A stretch of 7,353 nt of DNA, taken from positions 1-7,353 of the forward strand of contig JBBSVE010000146.1 of NCBI GenBank assembly GCA_038233815.1. Reading direction: 5' to 3'. The DNA comes from JBBSVE01 sp038233815 (GTDB lineage Bacteria > Pseudomonadota > Alphaproteobacteria > Rhodobacterales > Rhodobacteraceae). How positions within the stretch are numbered: position 1 is the stretch's first letter; each line of letters starts with the position of its first letter. The translations under genes and the position numbers were made by a program. Positions 1 through 6,515 of the stretch are shown here, piece after piece. The notes beneath the pieces were generated by a model, which was given only the letters and a program-made list of their open reading frames with translations, did no database searches and had not been told where the DNA came from.

Positions 1-137
1 ACGGCGGGCGTCGCCTCGTGGAGGCGCGCGATCACCGCGCCGGTGCCGGGATAGCGCACCTCGATCTCGGCACCCGCGTCGTCCTCCAGCCACGCGCCGT
101 TGACGAAATGGCTGGCCTGCGGCTGGGCGTCCCGCAT
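1..137 (-). CDS. betB: Betaine aldehyde dehydrogenase, N-terminal fragment (runs off the window)
   Basis: Only the first 45 codons are present; the gene continues past base 1. Translating the minus strand from the ATG at 137-135 gives a protein starting MRDAQPQASHFVNGAWLEDD, then a segment with YPGTGAVIARLHEATPA. This pattern (short polar N-terminus, SHF-(V/I)-(N/D)-G, then YP-x-TG-x-(V/I)-IARLH-x-ATPA) is the typical start of BetB, the NAD(P)+-dependent aldehyde dehydrogenase that oxidises betaine aldehyde to glycine betaine in the cytoplasm. The catalytic Cys and Glu lie outside the window. Its start codon shares one base with the betI stop codon (TGATG), so the two are probably translationally coupled in one betIB transcript. 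No choline-sulfatase gene (betC) sits between them, unlike the Sinorhizobium meliloti betICB order. Another ALDH family member is possible on 45 residues alone, but the betI linkage makes BetB very likely. Confidence 0.88.
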   Translation of the reverse strand, partial: MRDAQPQASHFVNGAWLEDDAGAEIEVRYPGTGAVIARLHEATPA

Positions 138-727
138 CACGACGCGCGCCCCCGGCCGCACTGCGCGGCCAGATAGGCGCGCACCACCACTGCCGCCGCC
201 GCCCCGTCGGGCGCGCCCCCGGTCAGCGCCTGTCGCAGGTAGACCCCGTCGATCAGCGCCCCAGCCCCTTCGGCGACCCGCAGCGCCTCCGCCCGACCGA
301 GCGTCCCGCAAAGACAATGGACGAGGTTGGAGCGCAACCGCCCCTGATAGACCGCGAGCAGGCGCCGCGCCGCTGGCTGCGTCTGCGCCAGAACGTAGAA
401 GTTGAGCCACGCGCCCACAACCTCGCGCCGGAAGTTCGTCGCACTAAAGGACGCGAGCAGGATCGCCTCCAGCCGCGCCTCCGGTCCCTGCGCCACGCCA
501 AGCGCGCCGCGCACCTCCGCGCCGTAGACGGTCAGCGTGTGGCGCATGGCGGCCAGAAACATCGCCTCCTTGCCGCCGAAATAGTGGTGCGCCAGCGCCG
601 TCGACATGCCCGCACGCCGCGCGATCTGGCCCACCGTCACGTCGAGAGAGCCTTTGCGCCCGATCTCGACGATCGTGGCGCTCACGAGTGCCGCCTTGCG
701 GATCGGCTCCATTCCAAGTTTCGGCAT
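137..727 (-). CDS. betI: TetR-family choline-responsive repressor BetI
   Basis: Encodes 196 residues, almost the length of E. coli BetI (195). The start is the ATG at 727-725, because it gives MPKLGMEPIR, the conserved BetI N-terminus. The frame extends upstream to a TTG at 757, but those ten extra residues (MQPFCRTDPL) are unlike the family. The TetR helix-turn-helix covers about residues 31-50 (TVGQIARRAGMSTALAHHYF), followed by GGKEAMF. The C-terminal ligand domain keeps SNLV and ALIDGVYLR, which match E. coli BetI. BetI represses choline-to-betaine genes and is released by choline. A GGAC at 737-734, six bases before the ATG, is a weak ribosome binding site. The gene diverges from choXWV across a 96-base gap holding a palindrome that probably serves as its operator, so autoregulation plus control of choline import is expected. 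Its stop overlaps the betB start. Confidence 0.95.
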   Translation of the reverse strand: MPKLGMEPIRKAALVSATIVEIGRKGSLDVTVGQIARRAGMSTALAHHYFGGKEAMFLAAMRHTLTVYGAEVRGALGVAQGPEARLEAILLASFSATNFRREVVGAWLNFYVLAQTQPAARRLLAVYQGRLRSNLVHCLCGTLGRAEALRVAEGAGALIDGVYLRQALTGGAPDGAAAAVVVRAYLAAQCGRGRAS

Positions 728-751
728 CAGCGGGTCCGTCCGACAAAAAGG

Positions 752-780
752 TTGCAAGCGGGGCTACCGTGACGTTTATT
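752..780 (+). promoter_or_regulatory. Candidate sigma-70 promoter of choXWV
   Basis: TTGCAA at 752-757 and TTTATT at 775-780 are 17 bases apart, and each matches four of six consensus positions. Transcription would start near 787, leaving a leader of about 37 bases before choX. The -10 box and start point would lie inside the palindrome at 775-794, a normal position for repression. A competing reading uses TTGACT at 779-784 with CGAAAT at 802-807 (also 17 bases apart), but that would start transcription on top of the ribosome binding site and seems less likely. I found no equally convincing -10 for the divergent betI transcript; the minus-strand TTGACG at 790-785 could be its -35. Confidence 0.4.
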
Positions 781-794
781 GACTCGTCAATCAA
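775..794. promoter_or_regulatory. Candidate BetI operator (palindrome in the betI-choX gap)
   Basis: The sequence is TTTATTGAC-TC-GTCAATCAA. The inner 14 bases (ATTGAC-TC-GTCAAT, 778-791) are a perfect inverted repeat with a 2-base spacer, and the full 20 bases match at eight of nine paired positions. ATTGA/TCAAT half-sites around a short centre resemble the known gammaproteobacterial BetI operator, as I recall it. The site sits midway between divergent betI and choX, and the protein encoded next door is the obvious ligand. The palindrome is seen directly; its binding by BetI is inferred from position and half-site similarity. Confidence 0.75.
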
Positions 795-811
795 CAAAAA
801 ACGAAATCGAC

Positions 812-817
812 AGAGGA
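812..817 (+). promoter_or_regulatory. Ribosome binding site of choX
   Basis: AGAGGA lies six bases before the ATG at 824. It fixes the choX start and argues against the in-frame TTG at 779, which has no such site and would fall inside the operator. Confidence 0.8.
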
Positions 818-823
818 TACGCC

Positions 824-1756
824 ATGACACCGATCAGAACGAGCCTTCTCGCCTCGGCCATTACCCTGACGCTGTGCGGCACGGCGGTCGCCGCCGGGTG
901 CGACGAGGTGACACTTTCGGACGTCGGCTGGACCGACATCACCTCCACCACCGCCGTGGCCTCGGTCATCCTGAAGGCGCTGGGATACGGCACGGACACC
1001 AAGATCCTGTCGGTTCCCGTGACCTATCAGGCGATGGCCAAGGGCGACGTGGACGTGTTCCTCGGCAACTGGATGCCGACGATGGAGGGCGACATCGCGC
1101 CCTACCGCAAGGCCGGAACCGTGGACACGGTGCGCACCAACCTCACCGGGGCGAAATACACGCTGGCCACGAACAAGGCGGGCGCCGACATCGGAATCAA
1201 GGACTTCAAGGACATCGCGACACACGAAAAACAGCTCGACGGCAAGATCTACGGCATCGAGGCGGGCAACGACGGCAACCGCCTGATCATCGACATGATC
1301 AAGAAGGACGAATTCGGGCTGAAGGATGTGAACCTCGTGGAAAGCTCCGAGCAGGGCATGCTGGCGCAGGTCGCCCGCGCCAATGCGCGCGACGAGCCGG
1401 TTGTGTTCCTCGGCTGGGCGCCGCATCCGATGAATGCCTCGTTTGACCTTACCTACCTCTCGGGTGGCGACGACGTGTTCGGCCCGAACTACGGCGGCGC
1501 CGAGGTCGCGACGAACACCCGCGCGGGCTATGTCAAGGAATGCCCGAATGTCGGCAAACTCCTTGAGAACATGGAGTTCTCCCTGCCGATGGAGAACGAG
1601 ATCATGGGCAAGATCCTGAACGATGGCGACGAGCCGCAGGCCGCGGCAAAGGCGTGGCTGTCGGCGCATCCCGATACGGTGACGCCATGGCTCGCGGATG
1701 TCACCACGAAGGACGGCAAGGACGGTCTGGCGGCGGTCGAGGCCGCGCTGAAGTAG
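824..1756 (+). CDS. choX: Choline ABC transporter, periplasmic choline-binding protein ChoX
   Basis: A 310-residue exported solute-binding protein that captures choline in the periplasm and delivers it to ChoW/ChoV. Residues 1-23 form a Sec signal peptide (MTPIRTS, hydrophobic core LLASAITLTL, AVA before the probable cut). C18 is not in a good lipobox (LTLC), so a soluble periplasmic protein is expected. The ligand residues known from S. meliloti ChoX (W43, D45, W90, Y119, N156, W205) all appear here at a constant offset of seven: W36, D38, W83, Y112, N149 and W198. This predicts a complete aromatic box for the quaternary ammonium group. C26 and C240 match the S. meliloti cysteine pair at the same offset and may form a disulfide. 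The frame opens upstream at a TTG (779), but the ATG at 824 has the ribosome binding site and starts the signal peptide. First gene of choXWV, followed by a strong hairpin. Specificity for choline over other betaines is inferred from the box. Confidence 0.95.
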   Translation: MTPIRTSLLASAITLTLCGTAVAAGCDEVTLSDVGWTDITSTTAVASVILKALGYGTDTKILSVPVTYQAMAKGDVDVFLGNWMPTMEGDIAPYRKAGTVDTVRTNLTGAKYTLATNKAGADIGIKDFKDIATHEKQLDGKIYGIEAGNDGNRLIIDMIKKDEFGLKDVNLVESSEQGMLAQVARANARDEPVVFLGWAPHPMNASFDLTYLSGGDDVFGPNYGGAEVATNTRAGYVKECPNVGKLLENMEFSLPMENEIMGKILNDGDEPQAAAKAWLSAHPDTVTPWLADVTTKDGKDGLAAVEAALK

Positions 1757-1765
1757 CAAGCCAGA

Positions 1766-1792
1766 GCCCCCGGTCCGGTCCGGGCCGGGGGC
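1766..1792 (+). terminator. Intercistronic hairpin between choX and choW
   Basis: GCCCCCGG (1766-1773) pairs perfectly with CCGGGGGC (1785-1792). Inside, T1774-G1784 (wobble), C1775-G1783 and C1776-G1782 extend the stem to 11 bp around the loop GGTCC. It begins nine bases after the choX stop. No T-run follows (ATTCACAT), so it is unlikely to be a full intrinsic terminator. Such hairpins after binding-protein genes usually protect the upstream mRNA from 3' decay or end part of the transcripts, giving more binding protein than permease. The structure is seen; the role is inferred. Confidence 0.6.
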
Positions 1793-1823
1793 ATTCACAT
1801 CTGCAACGAAGAAACGGGGCGCG

Positions 1824-2669
1824 ATGGATCCGGTCACCTGGCTCAGCGACAGGTCGCATCGCATACCCGTGGGTGCGACGGCCAAGGACATCTTCGACTT
1901 TCTCCAGCACCACGCCCGCGGGCTTTTTGACACGATCTCGCTCGTCATGGAAAAGCTGATCGCGGCGATCCTGTGGTGCCTCCAGACCCCGCATCCGTTC
2001 GTGATCGTGGCGGTGTTCGTGGCGCTGACATGGGCGCTGCAACGGTCGTGGAAGACCTGCCTTCTGGTGGTCCTGGGCTTCTTCTTCATCATCAACCAGG
2101 GCTACTGGGAGGAGACGACCGAGAGCCTGACACTCGTGCTGTCGGCCTGCATCGTGTGCATGGGGATCGGCGTTCCCGTGGGCATCTTCCTCGCGCACCG
2201 GCCGGGTCTCTACCGCTATATCTCGCCGGTGCTCGACCTGATGCAGACGCTGCCGACGTTCGTCTATCTCATCCCCGCGATCGTGTTCTTCGGGCTGGGC
2301 ATGGTTCCGGGCCTCATCGCCACGGTGATCTTCGTGCTGCCCGCGCCGATCCGGCTGACGCAGCTCGGCATCTCCACCACGCCCGAGGCGCTGACCGAGG
2401 CCGCGAACGCCTTCGGCGCCACGCCGTCGCAGCGGCTCTGGAAGGTGGAGCTGCCCTATGCTTTTCCGCAGATCATGGCCGGGCTGAACCAGACCATCAT
2501 GCTGTCGCTCTCCATGGTGGTGATCGCGGCGCTGGTGGGGGCAAACGGGCTCGGCGTGCCGGTGGTGCGGGCGCTCAACTCCGTCAACACGGCGCTCGGG
2601 TTCGAGAGCGGGATGATCATCGTCGTGGTGGCGATCCTTCTCGACCGGATGCTCAGGGTGCAGCGATGA
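1824..2669 (+). CDS. choW: Choline ABC transporter, permease ChoW
   Basis: A 281-residue integral inner-membrane protein that forms the translocation path for choline, probably as a homodimer. The first ~55 residues are mostly amphipathic and soluble (MDPVTWLSDRSHRIPVG...). Hydrophobic segments follow at about 59-72, 79-91, 101-124, 133-157, 160-176, 224-240 and 262-274, as in the ProW/OpuAB/ChoW permeases. The cytoplasmic coupling (EAA) loop lies at about 188-211, with EALTEAANAFGATPSQRLWK and then VELP. It docks onto the ATPase. The segment YWEETTESLTLVLSA and the DLMQTLPTFVYLIP stretch are also typical of glycine betaine/choline permeases. The ATG at 1824 is preceded by only a weak purine-rich stretch (GGGG, 1816-1819), so translation may be less efficient than that of choX. 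The stop overlaps the choV start by ATGA. ProW-like betaine specificity is possible on sequence alone; the choX neighbour favours choline. Confidence 0.94.
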   Translation: MDPVTWLSDRSHRIPVGATAKDIFDFLQHHARGLFDTISLVMEKLIAAILWCLQTPHPFVIVAVFVALTWALQRSWKTCLLVVLGFFFIINQGYWEETTESLTLVLSACIVCMGIGVPVGIFLAHRPGLYRYISPVLDLMQTLPTFVYLIPAIVFFGLGMVPGLIATVIFVLPAPIRLTQLGISTTPEALTEAANAFGATPSQRLWKVELPYAFPQIMAGLNQTIMLSLSMVVIAALVGANGLGVPVVRALNSVNTALGFESGMIIVVVAILLDRMLRVQR

Positions 2670-3700
2670 CCGCTGCCCGCGTCGCGGTGGAGTTCGACGC
2701 CGTGTCCATCGTGTTCGGCGATCACCCCGACCGCGCGCTGCCGCTGATGGACGCCGGACAGGACCGCGCGGAAATTCAGGAAAGCACGGGTCAGGTGCTG
2801 GGCGTCCACGATTGTTCGCTGACCGTGGCGGAGGGGGAGATCCTCGTCCTCATGGGCCTTTCGGGGTCAGGCAAGTCCACGCTGCTGCGCGCGGTCAACG
2901 GGCTCAACCCCGTTGTGCGGGGCGAGGTGCGGGTGCATGACGGCGATCGCACCGTGTCCGTAACCAAGGCCGACAAGGCCACGCTCCGCCGTCTGCGGCT
3001 GTCCAACATCGCGATGGTGTTCCAGGCGTTCGGCCTGCTGCCATGGCGCACGGTGCGGGAGAATGTGGGCCTCGGCCTGGAGCTGGCGGGGGTGAACGCC
3101 GCGAAACGACGCGAGGCGGTCGATCGGCAGCTGGAGCTGGTGAACCTCACGCAATGGGCGGACCGGAAGGTGGGGGAGCTGTCCGGCGGGATGCAGCAGC
3201 GCGTGGGCCTCGCGCGCGCTTTCGTGACCGACGCGCCGATCCTGCTGATGGACGAGCCGTTTTCCGCCCTCGATCCGCTGATCCGCGCGCGGTTGCAGGA
3301 TGAGCTGCTGGCGCTCCAGCAGCGGCTGAAACGCACCATCATCTTCGTCTCCCACGATCTCGACGAGGCATTCAAGATCGGCAACCGGATCGCGCTGATG
3401 GAGGGCGGCCGGATCGTCCAGTGCGGCACCGCGCGGGAGATCATCGCGAATCCGGTGTCGGACTACGTGGCCGAGTTCGTGGCCCACATGAACCCGCTGC
3501 TGGTCATGACCGCCCGCGACGTGATGGAGGCGGGCGAGACGGCCGCCACCCACGAGGTCGATGCCGAGACTCCGGTAAAGCAGGTCATGGAGGCCCTGCG
3601 CGACGGGGTGGAGGAGATGGCCGTGACCGACCGAAACCGCCGGATCGGCGTGCTGCGGTCGGCGCATGTCATGGGCCGGCTGGTCAACCCGAGAGGGTGA
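2666..3700 (+). CDS. choV: Choline ABC transporter, ATP-binding protein ChoV
   Basis: A 344-residue cytoplasmic ATPase that powers choline import. Visible motifs: Walker A GLSGSGKST (64-72), Q-loop at Q120, ABC signature LSGGM (172-176), Walker B ILLMDEP (192-198), D-loop SALD (200-203) and switch H230 in VSHDLDEA. The 45-residue N-terminal region before the core (VEFDAVSIVFGDHP...), with an insert ahead of the fold, is typical of the ProV/ChoV branch. After about residue 285 comes a short CBS-like regulatory tail (VKQVMEALRDGVEEMAVTD, then RIGVLRSAHVMGRL) that appears to hold only one CBS unit. The frame is open back to 1973 inside choW, but the ATG at 2666 is the true start: it has AGGGTG five bases upstream, overlaps the choW stop as ATGA, and begins the family's normal N-terminus. 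The two genes are probably translationally coupled. It ends 13 bases from the stop of convergent topA. Confidence 0.95.
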   Translation: MTAARVAVEFDAVSIVFGDHPDRALPLMDAGQDRAEIQESTGQVLGVHDCSLTVAEGEILVLMGLSGSGKSTLLRAVNGLNPVVRGEVRVHDGDRTVSVTKADKATLRRLRLSNIAMVFQAFGLLPWRTVRENVGLGLELAGVNAAKRREAVDRQLELVNLTQWADRKVGELSGGMQQRVGLARAFVTDAPILLMDEPFSALDPLIRARLQDELLALQQRLKRTIIFVSHDLDEAFKIGNRIALMEGGRIVQCGTAREIIANPVSDYVAEFVAHMNPLLVMTARDVMEAGETAATHEVDAETPVKQVMEALRDGVEEMAVTDRNRRIGVLRSAHVMGRLVNPRG

Positions 3701-3713
3701 GGACCCCTCGCGA

Positions 3714-6422
3714 TCAGTCCGGTGTCCCGCCCGACGCCGCCTTCTTCTTCGCGGCCGGTTTTTTCGCCACCGGTTTCTTCTTGGCCGCCGGTTTCTTCGC
3801 GGCTGTCCCTGCCGCCGCCTTCTTCGGCGCCGCCTTCTTCTTCACCCCCGCCTTCGTCGCGCGTTCGGCCACCAGAACCACCGCCTCCTCGCGCCTGATC
3901 GTGGCGGGGTCCATGTCCTTCGGAATCGTGGCGTTGACCTTGCCCCATTTGACGTATGGCCCGTAGCGGCCCGGCATGACCTGCACCGGCCCGCCGTCGG
4001 GATGCTCGCCGAAGTCCTGGATCGGCTCCGCCGCGACCCGCGCGCGGCTGAACTTCTGCGCCAGAACCTCCACCGCGCGGTTCATGCCGATGGTGAAGAC
4101 CTCCTCCACCTCCGGCAGGTTGGCGTAGGTCTTGCCGTGCTTCACGTAAGGACCGTAGCGCCCGATCGCGGCTTCCACCGGCTCTCCGTCCTCGGGGTGC
4201 GTCCCCACCAGACGCGGCAACGACAGGAGTGTCAGCGCCTTTTCCAGCGTCATCGCCTCCGCCGCCCAGCCCTTGGGCAGGCTGGAGCGGGGCGGCTTCG
4301 GCGCCTCCTCCGTCGCCTCGCCGCGCTGGACGTAAGGCCCGAAGCGCCCGGTCCTGAGGCTGATCGTCAGACCGTTGTCATCCAGGCCCAGCGTCCGCTC
4401 CTCCGCCATGGCCGCGCCCTCCTCCCCGCCGGGGACGGAGATCGGACGCGTGTAGCGGCACTCGGGATAGTTGCCGCAACCGATGAAGGCGCCGCCCGAC
4501 CGCGCGGTCTTCAGATGCAGCCGCCCGTCGCCGCAGACCGGACAGAGGCGCGGGTCGGTCCCGTCGGCGCGCGGCGGGTAGAGATGCGGGCTCAGGAACT
4601 CGTCGATCCGGGTCAAGACCTCGCCGATCCTGAGGTCTGCCGTCTCTGCAATGGCGGCGGAGAAATCGCGCCAGAAGCGGGCCAGCACCTCCTTGTAGTC
4701 CCGCTCCCCCGCCGAGACGTCGTCGAGCTGCGCCTCCAGATCGGCGGTGAAATCATATTCCACGTAGCGGGCGAAATAATTCGACAGGAACGCCGTCACC
4801 AGCCGCCCCTTGTCCTCGGGGAACAGGCGGTTCTTGTCTTTCCGCACATACTCCCGGTCCACGATGGTCGTGAGGATCGAGGCGTAGGTGGAGGGGCGGC
4901 CGATCCCCAGCTCTTCCATCCGCTTCACCAGCGTGGCCTCGGTATAGCGCGGCGGCGGCTGGGTATGGCTCTGGCGTGCCAGAACCGACCCGTCCGCCGC
5001 CATCACCGCCGCCTTCGACCGCTCGAGCCCCTTTGCGGCATCCTCGATCACATCGTCGCCGCTCTCCGCGAGCTTGCGATATTCCGCCCGGAACGCCTCG
5101 GATTTCAGCCGCGCGGGTTCGCCCTGCGCAATCTGCGGCAGGCGGCCGTCGCCCTCCTCCTCCTCGTCGCGGCCTTCTTCGTAGACCTTGAGGAACCCGT
5201 CGAAGAGCACCACCTGCCCCGTCGCGCGCAGAACCACCTGCCCGTCGGCGGAGCCTATGTCCACGGTGGTCCGCTCCAGCCGTGCCGCCTCCATCTGGCT
5301 CGCGATGGTGCGCTTCCAGATCAGGTCGTAAAGCTTGCGCTGGTCCGTCTCAAGCCGCAGGTCGTCAGTAGCCTTGTCCATGTCGGTGGGACGGATGCAT
5401 TCGTGCGCTTCCTGCGCGTTCTTGGCCTTGTTCTTGTAAAGCCGCGGCGTCCCTGGCACGTAATTCGCACCGAACCGCGCCTTGATCGCGTCGCGCGCGG
5501 CCGCCACCGCCTCCGGCGCCATGTCGATGCCGTCGGTGCGCATGTAGGTGATGTGTCCGGCCTCATAGAGCCGTTGTGCCGTGTTCATGCACTGTTTGGC
5601 ACCCATGCCGAACTTGCGGCTCGCCTCCTGCTGGAGGGTCGAGGTCATGAAAGGAGCCGACGGGTTGCGGCTCAGGGGCTTCGCCTCCACCGACAGAACC
5701 GTGAGGGCGCGCGAGGTGACGGCCTGCACCGCCAGCTCGGCGGCCTCCGCCGTGGCAATGGTGAACTTGTCGAGCCGGTTGCCGCCGAGCACAGTGAGCC
5801 GGGCCTCGAACTCCTGCCCGCGCGGCGTCGTGACCATCGCGCCCACGGTCCAGAACTCGCGCGCGCGGAATGCCTCGATCTCCATCTCGCGCTCGACGAT
5901 GAGGCGGAGGCAGACCGACTGCACCCGGCCCGCCGATTTCGCGCCCGGCAGCTTGCGCCAGAGCACCGGCGACAGCGTGAACCCCACCAGATAGTCGAGC
6001 GCCCGGCGCGCGAGGTAGGCGTCCACCAGCGGCACGTCGACCTGACGCGGGGCCTTCATCGCCTCGGTGACAGCATGTTTGGTGATCGCGTTGAAGGTGA
6101 CGCGGCTCACCTTCTTTTTCTTCAGGCTCGATGCCAGCGCCTCCTGCAGGTGCCACGAGATCGCCTCGCCCTCGCGGTCGGGGTCGGTGGCGAGGATCAG
6201 CTCGTCGTCGGTCTTCAGCGCCTCGGCGATGGCGCGGACGTGTTTCTTGCTGTCCGCAGCCACCTCCCACGTCATCGCGAAGTCGTGGTCGGTATCGACC
6301 GATCCGTTCTTTGCAGGCAGGTCGCGGACATGCCCGTAAGATGCAAGCACGGTATAGCCGCTGCCCAGATATTTGTTGATTGTCTTGGCCTTGGCCGGGG
6401 ATTCGACGACGACGACAGCCAT
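3714..6422 (-). CDS. topA: DNA topoisomerase I (type IA)
   Basis: A 902-residue enzyme that relaxes negative supercoils by nicking one DNA strand and passing the other through. The TOPRIM domain starts at residue 2, with VVVVESPAKAK (E7) and the acidic triad D80-x-D82-x-E84 in ATDPDREGEAISWH. The catalytic tyrosine is Y293 in GHITYMRTD, with R295 beside it. GIGRPSTYASIL is a further family signature. The C-terminus has one four-cysteine zinc ribbon (C627, C630, C649, C655), three GPYV repeats near residues 694, 756 and 820 (Toprim_Crpt type), and a Lys/Ala/Pro tail from about 861 to the end that should bind DNA non-specifically. E. coli TopA has several zinc ribbons instead, so this is the alphaproteobacterial-style architecture. 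The ATG at 6422 is chosen because TGAGG lies six bases upstream and the protein begins MAVVVVESPAKAK. An ATG at 6434 would add only MRSP. The open frame runs back to 6557, but that part is not coding-like. It follows dprA on the same strand. Confidence 0.97.
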   Translation of the reverse strand: MAVVVVESPAKAKTINKYLGSGYTVLASYGHVRDLPAKNGSVDTDHDFAMTWEVAADSKKHVRAIAEALKTDDELILATDPDREGEAISWHLQEALASSLKKKKVSRVTFNAITKHAVTEAMKAPRQVDVPLVDAYLARRALDYLVGFTLSPVLWRKLPGAKSAGRVQSVCLRLIVEREMEIEAFRAREFWTVGAMVTTPRGQEFEARLTVLGGNRLDKFTIATAEAAELAVQAVTSRALTVLSVEAKPLSRNPSAPFMTSTLQQEASRKFGMGAKQCMNTAQRLYEAGHITYMRTDGIDMAPEAVAAARDAIKARFGANYVPGTPRLYKNKAKNAQEAHECIRPTDMDKATDDLRLETDQRKLYDLIWKRTIASQMEAARLERTTVDIGSADGQVVLRATGQVVLFDGFLKVYEEGRDEEEEGDGRLPQIAQGEPARLKSEAFRAEYRKLAESGDDVIEDAAKGLERSKAAVMAADGSVLARQSHTQPPPRYTEATLVKRMEELGIGRPSTYASILTTIVDREYVRKDKNRLFPEDKGRLVTAFLSNYFARYVEYDFTADLEAQLDDVSAGERDYKEVLARFWRDFSAAIAETADLRIGEVLTRIDEFLSPHLYPPRADGTDPRLCPVCGDGRLHLKTARSGGAFIGCGNYPECRYTRPISVPGGEEGAAMAEERTLGLDDNGLTISLRTGRFGPYVQRGEATEEAPKPPRSSLPKGWAAEAMTLEKALTLLSLPRLVGTHPEDGEPVEAAIGRYGPYVKHGKTYANLPEVEEVFTIGMNRAVEVLAQKFSRARVAAEPIQDFGEHPDGGPVQVMPGRYGPYVKWGKVNATIPKDMDPATIRREEAVVLVAERATKAGVKKKAAPKKAAAGTAAKKPAAKKKPVAKKPAAKKKAASGGTPD
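3717..3842 (-). repeat. Low-complexity Lys/Ala/Pro repeat encoding the TopA tail
   Basis: The last ~42 codons of topA carry about 15 lysines with alanine and proline. They include an 11-residue unit repeated nearly exactly, AKKPAAKKKPV then AKKPAAKKKAA. On the plus strand this appears as recurring TTCTTC and GCCGG blocks. Tails of this kind are common on alphaproteobacterial and actinobacterial TopA and vary in length between strains, probably through slippage. The repeat is seen; length variation is inferred. Confidence 0.8.
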
Positions 6423-6428
6423 GGGGGA

Positions 6429-6433
6429 CCTCA
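6429..6433 (-). promoter_or_regulatory. Ribosome binding site of topA
   Basis: TGAGG on the minus strand lies six bases (TCCCCC) before the ATG at 6422. It overlaps the alternative ATG at 6434, so the two starts exclude each other, and this supports the shorter protein. Confidence 0.75.
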
Positions 6434-6442
6434 TTGCAGAAC

Positions 6443-6481
6443 GGCCCGCGGGAGGGGCCCGGATCGGGCCCGCCGCGGGCC
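6443..6481 (-). terminator. Long GC-rich hairpin between dprA and topA
   Basis: Nine outer pairs (6443-6451 with 6473-6481), a small internal mismatch, then six inner pairs (6455-6460 with 6466-6471, GGGCCC on both arms) around a five-base loop. On the minus strand it is followed by GTTCTGCAATGAGG, with no T-run. It could slow or end dprA transcripts, or, if the promoter just upstream is used, form the first part of the topA leader ending nine bases before the ribosome binding site. The structure is clear from the sequence, but which role applies is open. Confidence 0.5.
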
Positions 6482-6485
6482 GGGC

Positions 6486-6515
6486 AAGATGTGGGCGATG
6501 CGCCCGGTTTGTCAA
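6486..6515 (-). promoter_or_regulatory. Candidate sigma-70 promoter of topA
   Basis: On the minus strand a perfect TTGACA (6515-6510) is followed after 18 bases by CATCTT (6491-6486), which matches three of six -10 positions. Rhodobacteraceae housekeeping promoters often combine a strong TTGAC -35 with a poor -10. Transcription would begin near 6479, after a very GC-rich discriminator. The site lies in the dprA-topA gap, so topA could be expressed independently of dprA. Confidence 0.45.

Noticed and set aside
728..757. Longer BetI starting at a TTG
   Set aside because: The extra ten residues are not family-like, and MPKLGM at 727 matches the known BetI start.
866..877. Lipoprotein signal (LTLC) in ChoX
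   Set aside because: The residue before the cysteine is Leu rather than Gly, Ala or Ser, and a better Sec cleavage site (AVA) follows.
791..2095. A 434-codon open frame on the minus strand opposite choX and choW
   Set aside because: It is Arg/His-rich, matches no family I know, spans two real genes and their gap, and has no supported start.
1973..2665. Upstream extension of the choV frame by 231 codons
   Set aside because: It lies within choW in another frame and reads as low-complexity Gly/Arg/Asp. The ATG at 2666 has a ribosome binding site and begins the family N-terminus.
3690..3712. Bidirectional terminator between choV and topA
   Set aside because: The stem has only five pairs (plus two after a mismatch) and no T-run on either side, so it is too weak to annotate.
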